Positions 46,277 to 54,045 of a stretch of 64,000 nt of DNA are shown here, one piece after another. Position 1 is the first letter of the stretch; each line of letters starts with the position of its first letter. The translations under genes were made by a program, and so were the position numbers. The notes below the pieces were generated by a model, which did not search any database, was not told the DNA's origin, and was given only the letters and a program-made list of their open reading frames with translations. Source of the DNA: Chitinophaga caeni (GTDB taxonomy: Bacteria > Bacteroidota > Bacteroidia > Chitinophagales > Chitinophagaceae); contig NZ_CP023777.1 in assembly GCF_002557795.1 (NCBI RefSeq), forward strand, positions 1,116,001 to 1,180,000, read 5' to 3'.

Positions 46277-46444
46277 TTAGTTGATTTTAGAAACAGTTCT
46301 AACACTAGCATCTGGATATTGGGCTTGTGCGATCCTCTTAGCTTCAAGATCAGATGTAGCTTCAATGATTGGGGTAATGGTACGGGAAATGCCGTGGTTA
46401 TCCTTAATTACCACCATTACGGAGAATTTGTGCGTGGTTGCCAT
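46277..46444 (-). CDS. Small hypothetical protein (55 residues)
   Basis: 55 residues. The MATTHKFSVMVVIKDNHGIS opening and the IEATSDLEAKRIAQAQYPDA segment form a compact alpha/beta protein of a type common as small unknown proteins in Bacteroidota. It starts with ATG at 46444, ends 3 bp before the DUF4190 gene, and has a -7-like TATATTTG (complement of 46465-46472) 21 bp upstream. It is divergent from an XRE regulator that likely controls it. Confidence 0.65.
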   Translation of the reverse strand: MATTHKFSVMVVIKDNHGISRTITPIIEATSDLEAKRIAQAQYPDASVRTVSKIN

Positions 46445-46464
46445 ATGTAAGAGATTTTATCTTC

Positions 46465-46492
46465 CAAATATAATACACATACCTGTATGTGT
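46465..46492 (-). promoter_or_regulatory. Minus-strand promoter element with adjacent palindromic operator
   Basis: The -7-like TATATTTG is the complement of 46465-46472. The perfect palindrome ACACATACCTGTATGTGT (46475-46492, 8-bp arms around CT) lies directly upstream of it, in the spacer region, where a repressor would block transcription of the 55-residue gene. Confidence 0.6.
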
Positions 46493-46520
46493 GAAATATT
46501 TTTTCAGATGAAGATTCTTT

Positions 46521-46540
46521 GTGGTACTAAAAAGTACCAC
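46521..46540 (+). promoter_or_regulatory. Second palindromic operator or leader hairpin before the XRE gene
   Basis: GTGGTACTAAAAAGTACCAC: perfect 8-bp arms around AAAA, ending 2 bp before the XRE ATG at 46543. It could be a repressor site or an RNA hairpin hiding the ribosome-binding region. Confidence 0.6.
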
Positions 46541-46542
46541 CA

Positions 46543-46785
46543 ATGGCCGAAACCTTGCATAGCCCAATAGAACAGTATGTAATCGATAAAGTAAAAGAGA
46601 AAAGAATAGAAAAAGGCTATTCCCAAAAGGAACTAGCCTATATGCTTGATGTTTCAGTAGGATTTATTGGTGATGTAGAGAACCCTAAGTATAGAGCTAA
46701 ATATAACCTCAATCACCTTAATGAACTTGCCAAGATATTTGAATGCTCTCCTAAAGATTTTCTTCCTGACAATCCTATTGTATGA
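46543..46785 (+). CDS. XRE-family helix-turn-helix regulator
   Basis: 80 residues with a complete HTH_3 domain: IEKGYSQKELAYMLDVSVGF followed by the NPKYRAKYNLNHLNELAKIF segment and a CSPKDFLPDNP tail. The tail resembles regulators of small accessory operons. Two perfect palindromes lie between its ATG and the divergent 55-residue gene, so it probably represses itself and that gene. No linked toxin gene was recognised. Confidence 0.85.
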   Translation: MAETLHSPIEQYVIDKVKEKRIEKGYSQKELAYMLDVSVGFIGDVENPKYRAKYNLNHLNELAKIFECSPKDFLPDNPIV

Positions 46786-46834
46786 TATTTTAATCACATA
46801 TAAATCATATACGGGAATGTAGTATATTTATTAA

Positions 46835-47137
46835 ATGAAAAATAATAACATACTCGCAAAGATTCGTATTCAGCATACACAAGGCGCTGTGATAGCTTCT
46901 TTTACCGATTTTGAGATTTTTAAAGAAATTTCTCTTAAAGAAAACAAAGAGTTTAATAATTGGGAAATTGGTGTAAATGATAAAATCGGAATAGAAGGAA
47001 AAGAATATACGGTTAAATCGATTTTTACAATAATCCATAATGAAACAGTCAAAAATTCTGGTCAATATGGAATGAGTGCAGTTGTAGTTGATGAAAGGAA
47101 TGAATACAATTTTGAGATTGTATATTACGTTGAATGA
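46835..47137 (+). CDS. Hypothetical protein (100 residues)
   Basis: 100 residues, soluble, beta-rich; WEIGVNDKIGIEGKEYTVKSI recalls a small barrel (KOW or Tudor-like), which is only an impression. ATG at 46835, 49 bp after the XRE gene. A strong terminator follows 100 bp later. Function unknown. Confidence 0.55.
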   Translation: MKNNNILAKIRIQHTQGAVIASFTDFEIFKEISLKENKEFNNWEIGVNDKIGIEGKEYTVKSIFTIIHNETVKNSGQYGMSAVVVDERNEYNFEIVYYVE

Positions 47138-47239
47138 TTCAAGCTATTTCTTTTTACAAAAGTGGCTAAATGAAAATAAGGATGGAATTAAGTGGAGCTA
47201 ATTAGAAAAGCAGTATTAACTATTTATTATAAATACTAA

Positions 47240-47269
47240 ATGGACTGATACATTCAGTCCATTTTTTTA
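47240..47269 (+). terminator. Rho-independent terminator of the accessory XRE transcript
   Basis: ATGGACTGA (47240-47248) pairs with TCAGTCCAT (47254-47262), followed by a run of seven T. Confidence 0.9.
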
Positions 47270-47311
47270 TTTAATGATGGGTTAAACAAGTATATAGTTA
47301 CCTAAATAATT

Positions 47312-47377
47312 AAAAAACCATCTTGTTTGCTGATTACGAACTTGTAAATTCGTAAGCGGTTCTCAAGATGGTTTTTT
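47312..47377. terminator. Long hairpin with nested stem before the rhomboid gene
   Basis: AAAAAACCATCTTG (47312-47325) pairs with CAAGATGGTTTTTT (47364-47377), a perfect 14-bp outer stem. Inside, TTACGAA (47334-47340) pairs with TTCGTAA (47349-47355). It ends in six T only 15 nt before the rhomboid ATG. It could be a bidirectional terminator or an attenuator in the rhomboid leader. Confidence 0.7.
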
Positions 47378-47392
47378 ATTCAATAGTAAAAT

Positions 47393-48514
47393 ATGCCTAT
47401 CAATCTATCACCCAAAGTATATACCCGGTTTCGACTGGATCCCAGTGCAAGACAATTATTCCTGGCGGCATGCCTGGAAGCGGCCAAACATTTACAGTGG
47501 GACGTTACGTATTTATCGGCCAACAGCTTTATAGCAAGGGACAGGGGAGACATTACCGGGGAAATACATGAAGTAATATTTCATATTATCGGTGAATCGG
47601 GGGAAATCATCAGCAGAACTATTACCAATAATAATTCCAAGGCCGACCGGGAAGAAAACTCACAGGTCATTAGGGCGATCAGCCAAGAGTTTAACCATGT
47701 TTGGAATAGCCACAATACACCCGGAGGGCAAACACACCTGGTAGCTCAATGGCAAGAGGCCATTGCCCATTACAAAAGTATAGGCAAAGATAAAACCGCG
47801 CGCAACAATGATTTCTTCAAGAACATTTTAGGGATATTTATTCCCGGGAAAGGTTATGAAGTAACGCCGGTAATCATAGGCTTGAACGTATTAGTATATA
47901 TATTAATGGTAATAACCGGGACCAATCCCATTGACCCTAGCGTGGCAGACGTAGTGAAGTGGGGCGCGAATAACAGGGAATTGGTAATGTCGGGACAATG
48001 GTGGCGATTAATTACATCGGCGTTTTTACACGGTGGCATCATTCACTTATTATTCAACATGTATGCCTTCGTTTATATCGGTGTTATGCTAGAACCGATC
48101 TTAGGCAGGCTAAGATTTATTATCGCCTATGTTCTCGCCGCACTTTTAGCGTCCATTGCCAGTATTTGGTACCACGATGTTTCATCGGTAGGAGTGGGGG
48201 CATCCGGGGCCATCTTCGGCATGTATGGCGTATTCTTGGCCTTATTAACAACAAATTTCATCGACAAACATGTTCGTAAAGGCTTGTTAAGCAGTATCGG
48301 TTTGTTCGTGGTATTTAACCTGGCCATCGGCGCCGGTGGAAATATAGACAACTCTGCACACATCGGGGGATTGATCGGCGGTTTGATTTGCGGGTATATT
48401 TTCTACCTAAGCCTGAAAAAACCGGATAATAAATCCCTTTTTGCCAATACTAATTTCTTGGCATGCCTCGTAATTTTGGCAGTTTGTTGGTTCTTATTAA
48501 GATCAATACATTAA
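47393..48514 (+). CDS. Rhomboid-family intramembrane serine protease
   Basis: 373 residues. A soluble N-terminal domain (1-about 145) precedes a six- or seven-helix rhomboid core (about 160-373). Catalytic residues: Ser271 in VGASGAIFGMYG and His323 in SAHIGGLIGG; the first-helix FLHGGIIHLLFNMYAF carries the HxxxN-type motif. It cleaves membrane proteins within the bilayer. The protein has no signal peptide. ATG at 47393, right after a long hairpin. Confidence 0.92.
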   Translation: MPINLSPKVYTRFRLDPSARQLFLAACLEAAKHLQWDVTYLSANSFIARDRGDITGEIHEVIFHIIGESGEIISRTITNNNSKADREENSQVIRAISQEFNHVWNSHNTPGGQTHLVAQWQEAIAHYKSIGKDKTARNNDFFKNILGIFIPGKGYEVTPVIIGLNVLVYILMVITGTNPIDPSVADVVKWGANNRELVMSGQWWRLITSAFLHGGIIHLLFNMYAFVYIGVMLEPILGRLRFIIAYVLAALLASIASIWYHDVSSVGVGASGAIFGMYGVFLALLTTNFIDKHVRKGLLSSIGLFVVFNLAIGAGGNIDNSAHIGGLIGGLICGYIFYLSLKKPDNKSLFANTNFLACLVILAVCWFLLRSIH

Positions 48515-48597
48515 TTTATTCCTTTCTCAAGTGGGAATTTAAATCCTGATTTAGTTCTAATTTTACCTTTTAGTGGGAAAAAATCATAAAATTTGGA

Positions 48598-48744
48598 GTT
48601 CTGAACTCCGAAATCGGTGTTCAGAACTCCTAGTTCGGGGTTATTTACACCAACGCCGGGGTGCGTAACACCGGCTTCGCAGCCCTGGACTTCTCCGTCG
48701 GAGTTCTGAACTTCAACGATGGAGTTATTTACTCCAAATATGTC
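48598..48744. repeat. Decayed seven-unit array with 21-bp period
   Basis: Seven consecutive 21-bp units (starts 48598, 48619, 48640, 48661, 48682, 48703, 48724). Each starts GTT, GTG or GCC, has an AAC/TAC/GAC triplet in the third codon position and mostly ends GG plus A, G or T. Read in phase they give degenerate heptads such as VLNSEIG, VIYTNAG, VRNTGFA and VLNFNDG. Unit 2 has an in-phase TAG. Some units also contain GAGTTC/GAACTC self-complementary cores. The rest of the 48515-48850 gap shows nothing recognisable. Confidence 0.7.
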
Positions 48745-48850
48745 GATTTCTGCTGTTTCTTAGTATTGAATCCTGAATGTTCGAGATCAAAATACTTGTA
48801 AAGCCAGGCACTAATGATCTGAATGATTGGATCAGCAAATTCACATAGTT

Positions 48851-49726
48851 TTACTTCAATTGCTGCTTATAAATGCTCCCCTTTACCATTAAAGGAATCC
48901 ATAATGAATGATTCTTTTGATCATACCAACAGTCAGCAGGGCCCGCTAAAACAGGTGTTTCAAGAGCGGTAGTTTTACCGGTTTTCAAATCCACGGCAAT
49001 AGCCTTTCCGCTCGGGGTATTAAAGTCAACCCAGTCCGTCAATACAACGCGATGATCATCAATGAATTGCATACCATCGAAGATGCCGTTAACACCATCA
49101 ATAGCTTTTAAGTTCATAGGACTGCTATTGACATCTAAAATAAATAACTTGCCAAATGGCGGGGTACCGGCGCCCATGCTATTAATGGCGAGCTTGGCAT
49201 TTTTAGCATCATAATCCAAGCCGTTTATACCGGGAATATTAGGGATATCCAATGCCTTTATTTGCCTTCCGGGAGATAAACTTACTTCATAGACCTTCCC
49301 CTGGTCCGTAGCGGATACGTAAAGAGTACGATTATCTTTTGCAACGATATCATTCAAAAACATGGCGCCCACCGGACTAAAATCAATACTATCTGCCACT
49401 TCGCCTGATGCTAGATTGATGATCCTAATACAATCTATATCAGCAACATACAGTACCCCGTCAATAATAGCAGAGCCTTTAGGCGCATTGACCGGCGACT
49501 TACAAATGTTGCTATCCAGTATTTCACCGGTAAGGCTCATCTTCACGATTCTGCCATCGCCATCCTTATCGGTCGGGGTCAGATTTTTACCGACATCGGA
49601 AATATAGAGGTTGTTACCTTCGCCAACGATGCTTTCGGGTTTTGATAAGCCTTCGATTATTTGTACTTGTGGCTTTGTGCTGCAAGCGCTGATTAGGATA
49701 CACAAGCAAACGATACGGAATTTCAT
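48851..49726 (-). CDS. SMP-30/NHL-type beta-propeller lipoprotein
   Basis: 291 residues. Lipobox ISAC at residues 12-15 follows the signal MKFRIVCLCILISAC. The mature part shows beta-propeller repeats: NNLYISDVGKN, GVLYVADIDCIRIINLASGEV, RTLYVSATDQGKVYEV and HSLWIPLMVKGSIYKQQLK. It resembles SMP-30/gluconolactonase-like proteins, but the calcium and catalytic residues are not clear, so no activity is assigned. ATG at 49726. It lies 70 bp downstream of the AraC gene on the same strand. Confidence 0.75.
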   Translation of the reverse strand: MKFRIVCLCILISACSTKPQVQIIEGLSKPESIVGEGNNLYISDVGKNLTPTDKDGDGRIVKMSLTGEILDSNICKSPVNAPKGSAIIDGVLYVADIDCIRIINLASGEVADSIDFSPVGAMFLNDIVAKDNRTLYVSATDQGKVYEVSLSPGRQIKALDIPNIPGINGLDYDAKNAKLAINSMGAGTPPFGKLFILDVNSSPMNLKAIDGVNGIFDGMQFIDDHRVVLTDWVDFNTPSGKAIAVDLKTGKTTALETPVLAGPADCWYDQKNHSLWIPLMVKGSIYKQQLK

Positions 49727-49796
49727 ATAACATTATTTTTAGCAAAATTAAATCTCGCGGAATTGGCGGGATCGTCAAATTAGTTCATTTTATAGT

Positions 49797-50624
49797 CTAA
49801 TTCGTCCTAGCAGCTTTCGGGGTATGACCAAACTGCGCTTTATATATTCTTATAAAATGGGAAACATTTTCAAATCCGCATTCATAAGCTACTTGCGCCA
49901 CGCCCGCGTTCGTATGTTGAAACAAATTGTGTGCATGTGTCAACCGCTGGATATTAATCCAACGTTTTGGAGGCATCCCGTAGATGGCTTGAAACTCGCG
50001 TTTGAATGCTGATAAACTCCTGCCGCATAAAGCCGCCAACTGTTCGATGGTAATAGGTTCAAACAAATGTTGATGCATAACAAACTCGATACTGATAACA
50101 TTTTGGTCAACAATACTTTTTAGCACGGGTGTGATCTGCCCGGCCTGATCCCCTGAAGTTAATAACAAGAATAATTCCTCTAACTTCAATTGCAGCAGGG
50201 GCTTCACGGCATTTCCGCTCTCGTGGTAATACTGCAAATACTGATCCTGGAATCCGGCTAACAATTTATTTCCTTCGATCATAATTATGGCGCGACCGGG
50301 TTCGGGTAATGAATTGGAAAAATGATGCTGCGGGTATTTTGCAAAGAAATTACGAACAAATTCGTCCGTGAACTTAATCATCAACACTTCGTATATACCA
50401 TCATCGGAAATAAACTCGCTCATCGCGTATAAACCGCGTTTAAAGAGAACCGCGTTGCCTCCAGGTATTTCTAATGTTTTGCCTTGATAATATATATGCT
50501 TTTTACCTTTCAGGATAAAAACCAATTGATGTTCCGATAGGAAAATATGTTTCCTTTTACCGGAGTGATCCTGTTTATATAACGCAAAATTGGTGATCCC
50601 GAAAGAAGGTGTCGATGAAAGCAT
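49797..50624 (-). CDS. AraC-family transcriptional regulator
   Basis: 275 residues. A cupin-like N-terminal sensor domain (about 25-145) and a C-terminal AraC double helix-turn-helix: LAALCGRSLSAFKREFQAIYG, then VAQVAYECGFENVSHFIRIYKAQFGHTPKAAR. The second helix-turn-helix has the family signature. It is probably a regulator of the neighbouring SMP-30-like lipoprotein gene or of a distant target. ATG at 50624. Confidence 0.9.
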   Translation of the reverse strand: MLSSTPSFGITNFALYKQDHSGKRKHIFLSEHQLVFILKGKKHIYYQGKTLEIPGGNAVLFKRGLYAMSEFISDDGIYEVLMIKFTDEFVRNFFAKYPQHHFSNSLPEPGRAIIMIEGNKLLAGFQDQYLQYYHESGNAVKPLLQLKLEELFLLLTSGDQAGQITPVLKSIVDQNVISIEFVMHQHLFEPITIEQLAALCGRSLSAFKREFQAIYGMPPKRWINIQRLTHAHNLFQHTNAGVAQVAYECGFENVSHFIRIYKAQFGHTPKAARTN

Positions 50625-50645
50625 ATGCTTACCTTTTATAAATTA

Positions 50646-51335
50646 TTATATTTTTTTCCTAATATCATCGACGGCCTTAGCTTCGTTACCCTCGTGTCGT
50701 GCAAGACAATTCCAATAAAGTTGTCCGATTTCCCAATCTTCAATCATCATTTTACTCTTCGTACCTTTGCAATCGAGCAAAACGTAAGAAAATTTGTACG
50801 GAAGTTTCAGTACAACTTCAAACAAGTCTTCTTCTTCTTGGGCAAATAAATTACTGCTCCTGTCTTGTTTTAACTTTTCGAGCTTCTTTTCATCCCATTC
50901 TCTTTCTACAAGTTCAATAGTAAAATCAACGATTTCAGTTGGTTTGAATACAGCAAGAGAAGTCAGAATCTCCTTGTTCTTGGCATCTGAAATGAGTTCA
51001 CTAATGTCTTTGTAAACTTTATTTTTGAACACAATTTTTTTTCGTAATAACCAATTACTTTTTGTATCTAAGTGATCTAAAATCTTTATTTCAGTATCGT
51101 AAGAAACAGGTCGGTAGCTTCCTTTTCTGAAATCGCCAGTATTTTTCACAAGGTCGATTTCTATCCAATCGTATTATTTGTATTGTTCATCAAACGATTT
51201 TTTTCGGAATTGAATAGGGTAAATTCTAATCCAACTTCCGTCTTCAAGAAAGCCTGCCGTACAAACCAATTCATCATACTTACTCTAAATGGCAGGATAA
51301 GTTTTTACAGTGATTAAAACTTTGGTCTTTGCCAT
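50646..51335 (-). pseudogene. Hypothetical gene with two in-frame premature stops
   Basis: Starting from ATG at 51335 the minus strand reads MAKTKVLITVKTYPAI, then TAG (51287-51285), then SKYDELVCTAGF and a 36-residue stretch, then TAA (51176-51174), then YDWIEIDLVKNTG and an open frame to 50646. The frame never shifts across 230 codons, and both halves read like one conserved protein of a family I remember beginning MAKxKVxxxTKTYPxxSxKYDELVCTAGFxEDGSWIRIYP. The downstream 167 codons alone could restart at a GTG (51149). Function of the family is unknown to me. Confidence 0.75.
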
Positions 51336-51501
51336 TTTAAATATGCTTTACTTCGTATTCAAAATTAGGCAAGCCTTATTAAATTTAAATGTTTTACTGT
51401 ACATATTATGTTCCAACCTTCAAGTTTGTCAAATGATGTTGTGAAATCGCGAACTTTATTTAGACAAAGCCAGATAACCCGAATATTATTTTCCCCCAAT
51501 A

Positions 51502-51531
51502 AAAATCACAGGTCGTTGAACCTGTGATTTT
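51502..51531 (-). terminator. Hairpin after the CMD-family gene
   Basis: AAAATCACAGGT pairs with ACCTGTGATTTT, perfect 12-bp stem with a 6-nt loop, 15 bp after the stop of the minus-strand gene. Confidence 0.75.
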
Positions 51532-51545
51532 CAATTATGGTTGCC

Positions 51546-51998
51546 TTATGCAAGGCTTTGTCCTATCATGAGGTGTGTGCTTAGTACTACTCTATTCCAA
51601 ATATTGATGGTAATTACTGAAGTTATAATATCTGCTATTTGGGTTTCGCTAAAAAATTTTAAGGCGTTAGAATAGGTCTCATCTGATAATCCATTTTGAT
51701 GGATTAGTGTCATCTCTTCCGTTATTGCTAACACCACTTTTTCTTCTTCCGTAAAAACACCTTCAGTTTCTCTCCAGGCACCCAATAGAAAAATACGCTG
51801 ATTTGTTTCGCCATTTTTAATTGCGTCTTGAGTGTGAATATTGATACAATATGCACAACCGTTGACTTGCGAAGCACGGATCTTTATAAGTTCTTTGGTC
51901 GTTTTTGATATAGAAGCCTTTGAAAGATAGGTTTCTAAACCAATCATCGCTTTTAGTGCATTTGGTGCAACTTCTTTAATGTTTAATCGTTTTTGCAT
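51546..51998 (-). CDS. Carboxymuconolactone decarboxylase (AhpD-like) family protein
   Basis: 150 residues. The CXXCXXXH redox centre appears as GCAYCINIHTQDA, with the usual helical surround (ELIKIRASQVN before, EEEKVVLAITEEMT after). These proteins act as alkylhydroperoxidase-like thiol reductants; the native partner is unknown. It lies 68 bp downstream of the Crp-like gene on the same strand, a pairing seen elsewhere in Bacteroidota, which suggests regulation by that protein. ATG at 51998. Confidence 0.85.
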   Translation of the reverse strand: MQKRLNIKEVAPNALKAMIGLETYLSKASISKTTKELIKIRASQVNGCAYCINIHTQDAIKNGETNQRIFLLGAWRETEGVFTEEEKVVLAITEEMTLIHQNGLSDETYSNALKFFSETQIADIITSVITINIWNRVVLSTHLMIGQSLA

Positions 51999-52066
51999 TT
52001 TGTTATTCTTTTAAATTAGTTTGATGCAAAATTGGAGAATAACAAAATAAAAATTCTTAAACTAGT

Positions 52067-52642
52067 TTAAGAAAGAAGCCTCTTTCGAATTTCGCTTAAA
52101 TATTCGGGAGTGAATCCCAGGTATGAAGCGATTAAATATTGAGGAACACGTTGTACAAATTCGGGATGATTTTTAACCGCTTGGAAATAAAATTCCTCTT
52201 TTGAAAACGAAAAAAGAAATTTGATCCGCTTTTGAGCCGCAGCATAAGCCCGCTGATAAACAAAACGAAAATAGCGTTCCATTACAGGAAACTCCTCTAG
52301 TAGCTTTTCTTGTTTCTGTTGAGTGATATAAAGTATCATAGATTTTTCTACTGCCTGGATATAAAACTCAGTAGGCACCTGGTGTTCGTAAGCAAAGTTA
52401 TCTGTAAGCCACCAAGTTTCTATGGCAAATTCAGTGGTTTGTTCAATACCTTTTTCATTGATGTAAAACTTTCGCAACAAGCCATTCAAAACAAAATAAT
52501 GATGTCTGCAAACCTGCCCTTCCTCTAGTAGGTTTTCCTTTTTGGCCACCACTTTCGTGTCAAAGAATTTTTTAATTTCTTCAAATTCATTGTCTGAAAC
52601 TTGTGCGAATTTGGTTATATGTTTTTTGAATATATCCAACAT
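52067..52642 (-). CDS. Crp/Fnr-family regulator (cNMP-binding domain)
   Basis: 191 residues. The N-terminal cyclic-nucleotide-binding-like barrel (VVAKKENLLEEGQVCRHHYFVLNGLLRKFY) and long dimer helix are followed by a short C-terminal helix-turn-helix (VPQYLIASYLGFTPEYLSEIRKRLLS). It lacks the FNR cysteine motif. It is one of the Crp-like regulators typically placed next to CMD-family or oxidoreductase genes. ATG at 52642. Confidence 0.85.
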   Translation of the reverse strand: MLDIFKKHITKFAQVSDNEFEEIKKFFDTKVVAKKENLLEEGQVCRHHYFVLNGLLRKFYINEKGIEQTTEFAIETWWLTDNFAYEHQVPTEFYIQAVEKSMILYITQQKQEKLLEEFPVMERYFRFVYQRAYAAAQKRIKFLFSFSKEEFYFQAVKNHPEFVQRVPQYLIASYLGFTPEYLSEIRKRLLS

Positions 52643-52976
52643 CTGGATTAAAAGGGTTTTGCTTTTTTTGAATGCAGGTTATTTCCAAATATACGCAATA
52701 ATCATCTGTATTCAAGTATGCCATATATCACTATGTACTCCAATAAATAGTTGATTTTAAGCACCTTGTATCGGCACCTCCAGGTTTTACATGTTGCGCA
52801 TTTTGTACATCTCTCTTAGATTTACTATAGTAGTTAGTACAAAATAACCAAGTAGGGAGCTTGCAGTTTTGGGGCTATAAAATCCTCAAAAAAAATTCCA
52901 AGGGCAATGCTACCAAGTATATAACGCGAAATGCAACGGAAGGTGCTATATTGTACCTTAATAAATCTTACGAAAG
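52643..52976. other. Intergenic region, nothing recognised
   Basis: About 330 bp between two divergent genes. A mix of AT-rich DNA and a few short phrases, without a gene, repeat or clear promoter match. Confidence 0.4.
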
Positions 52977-53681
52977 ATGATCAGACCGATACCGCTTCTC
53001 ATCCTGCTATGCTTTTTCATTGGATGTAATGTAGCGCCCCGATACAATTCCCTGGTAGAAAGCAGGTTGGAAGGGCCCGTGAAAAAGGAAAGCATAAAAA
53101 CGTATTATATTGATAGCTTAGGCACAACTACGGATTCGCTTCTGAATAGCAGTGTTATTACCTATTCCCCGGAAGGCTGGGTCAAAACGATACATTTTGA
53201 ATTGAATGATGAAAGTCAATATGCCCATACTTATACTTATAGATGGAAAAATGATTCGGCAGAGGTCAGTTACCTGGAAACTTCGCATGATTCTGTAATT
53301 AATGAAATGAAAGGTTTCCGTTATTGGCTGGATCCCCACTCTTATGAAACCAGGCTCTATAATGATAACAGGCTCGAAGAAACCTTTACCGTTAAATTAA
53401 ATCACGATTTCAATATCACCGTGTACGAAACCATGCACTATGCCAAATACGGGAGCCGTCTTTATTCAACCAAAAGCACATCCTATTATCAAGATAAAAG
53501 TCAAAGATTGCCCAATCTTACGGTTTTTAAAGTTTATTATGATGATTCTGACGGGATTAAAATAGATACGCTCCGGCAAAAAGTAATTGAAACCGACAAA
53601 TATGGAAACGTGATAAAGGTCAGCATAGATTATAACCATCAACGCAGGGAATCGCGCTCAACTTATGAATATTACGATTGA
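52977..53681 (+). CDS. Lipoprotein of unknown function
   Basis: 234 residues, signal MIRPIPLLILLCFFIGC with lipobox FIGC (Cys17). The mature part is rich in beta strands of the pattern GWVKTIHFELNDESQ and ETDKYGNVIKVSIDYN, which resembles YD-type repeats seen in many secreted Bacteroidota proteins. No activity is assigned. ATG at 52977. Confidence 0.65.
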   Translation: MIRPIPLLILLCFFIGCNVAPRYNSLVESRLEGPVKKESIKTYYIDSLGTTTDSLLNSSVITYSPEGWVKTIHFELNDESQYAHTYTYRWKNDSAEVSYLETSHDSVINEMKGFRYWLDPHSYETRLYNDNRLEETFTVKLNHDFNITVYETMHYAKYGSRLYSTKSTSYYQDKSQRLPNLTVFKVYYDDSDGIKIDTLRQKVIETDKYGNVIKVSIDYNHQRRESRSTYEYYD

Positions 53682-53761
53682 TATAAATAGAATCCATTGA
53701 AAAAGGTTGGGAATTTCCTGGTAATGCGCTAACTTGCCCCCAGTTTCAAAATCGTATTTAT

Positions 53762-53890
53762 ATGTTACAATTGCTCGTATCCACATTCTACCAAGTAGGC
53801 GACAAAATAGGTTATGTATTGAGCCGTGCTTTTATCGTGTTGTTCCTGCTGATGCTGCTGTATGCAACAATAAAATACGTAAAAGAGTAG
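53762..53890 (+). CDS. Small single-span membrane protein (42 residues)
   Basis: 42 residues: a short polar N-terminus (MLQLLVSTFYQVGDKIGYVL) followed by one transmembrane helix (about 23-37) and a basic end (IKYVKE). ATG at 53762, stop TAG at 53888-53890, and a good terminator 30 bp later. Similar tiny membrane proteins are widespread in Bacteroidota. Confidence 0.6.
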   Translation: MLQLLVSTFYQVGDKIGYVLSRAFIVLFLLMLLYATIKYVKE

Positions 53891-53921
53891 AATTCAACGC
53901 TTTAGGCGTTAATATAACTTT

Positions 53922-53952
53922 AAGTCATGCCTCCGAAAGGCATGGCTTTTTT
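53922..53952 (+). terminator. Rho-independent terminator of the 42-residue gene
   Basis: AAGTCATGCCT pairs with AGGCATGGCTT (one G-T pair), followed by a T-run. Confidence 0.85.
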
Positions 53953-53986
53953 TATGTTCGATGCCGATGCACAGACGGCTTCGGCA

Positions 53987-54022
53987 CAAAAAAGATGGGC
54001 CGCCCAATGAGCGACCCATCCT
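53987..54022 (-). terminator. Rho-independent terminator of the thioredoxin-like gene
   Basis: On the minus strand GATGGGTCGC pairs imperfectly with GCGGCCCATC, followed by TTTTTT. Confidence 0.75.
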
Positions 54023-54045
54023 TTTCTTGCTTATAAAACCAAAAA

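Noticed and set aside
48598..48744. CRISPR array at the 21-bp repeat
   Set aside because: Units are contiguous without spacers and diverge in a codon-like way.
53734..54036. 100-codon plus-strand frame
   Set aside because: It runs through two terminators and out of frame with the 42-residue membrane protein.
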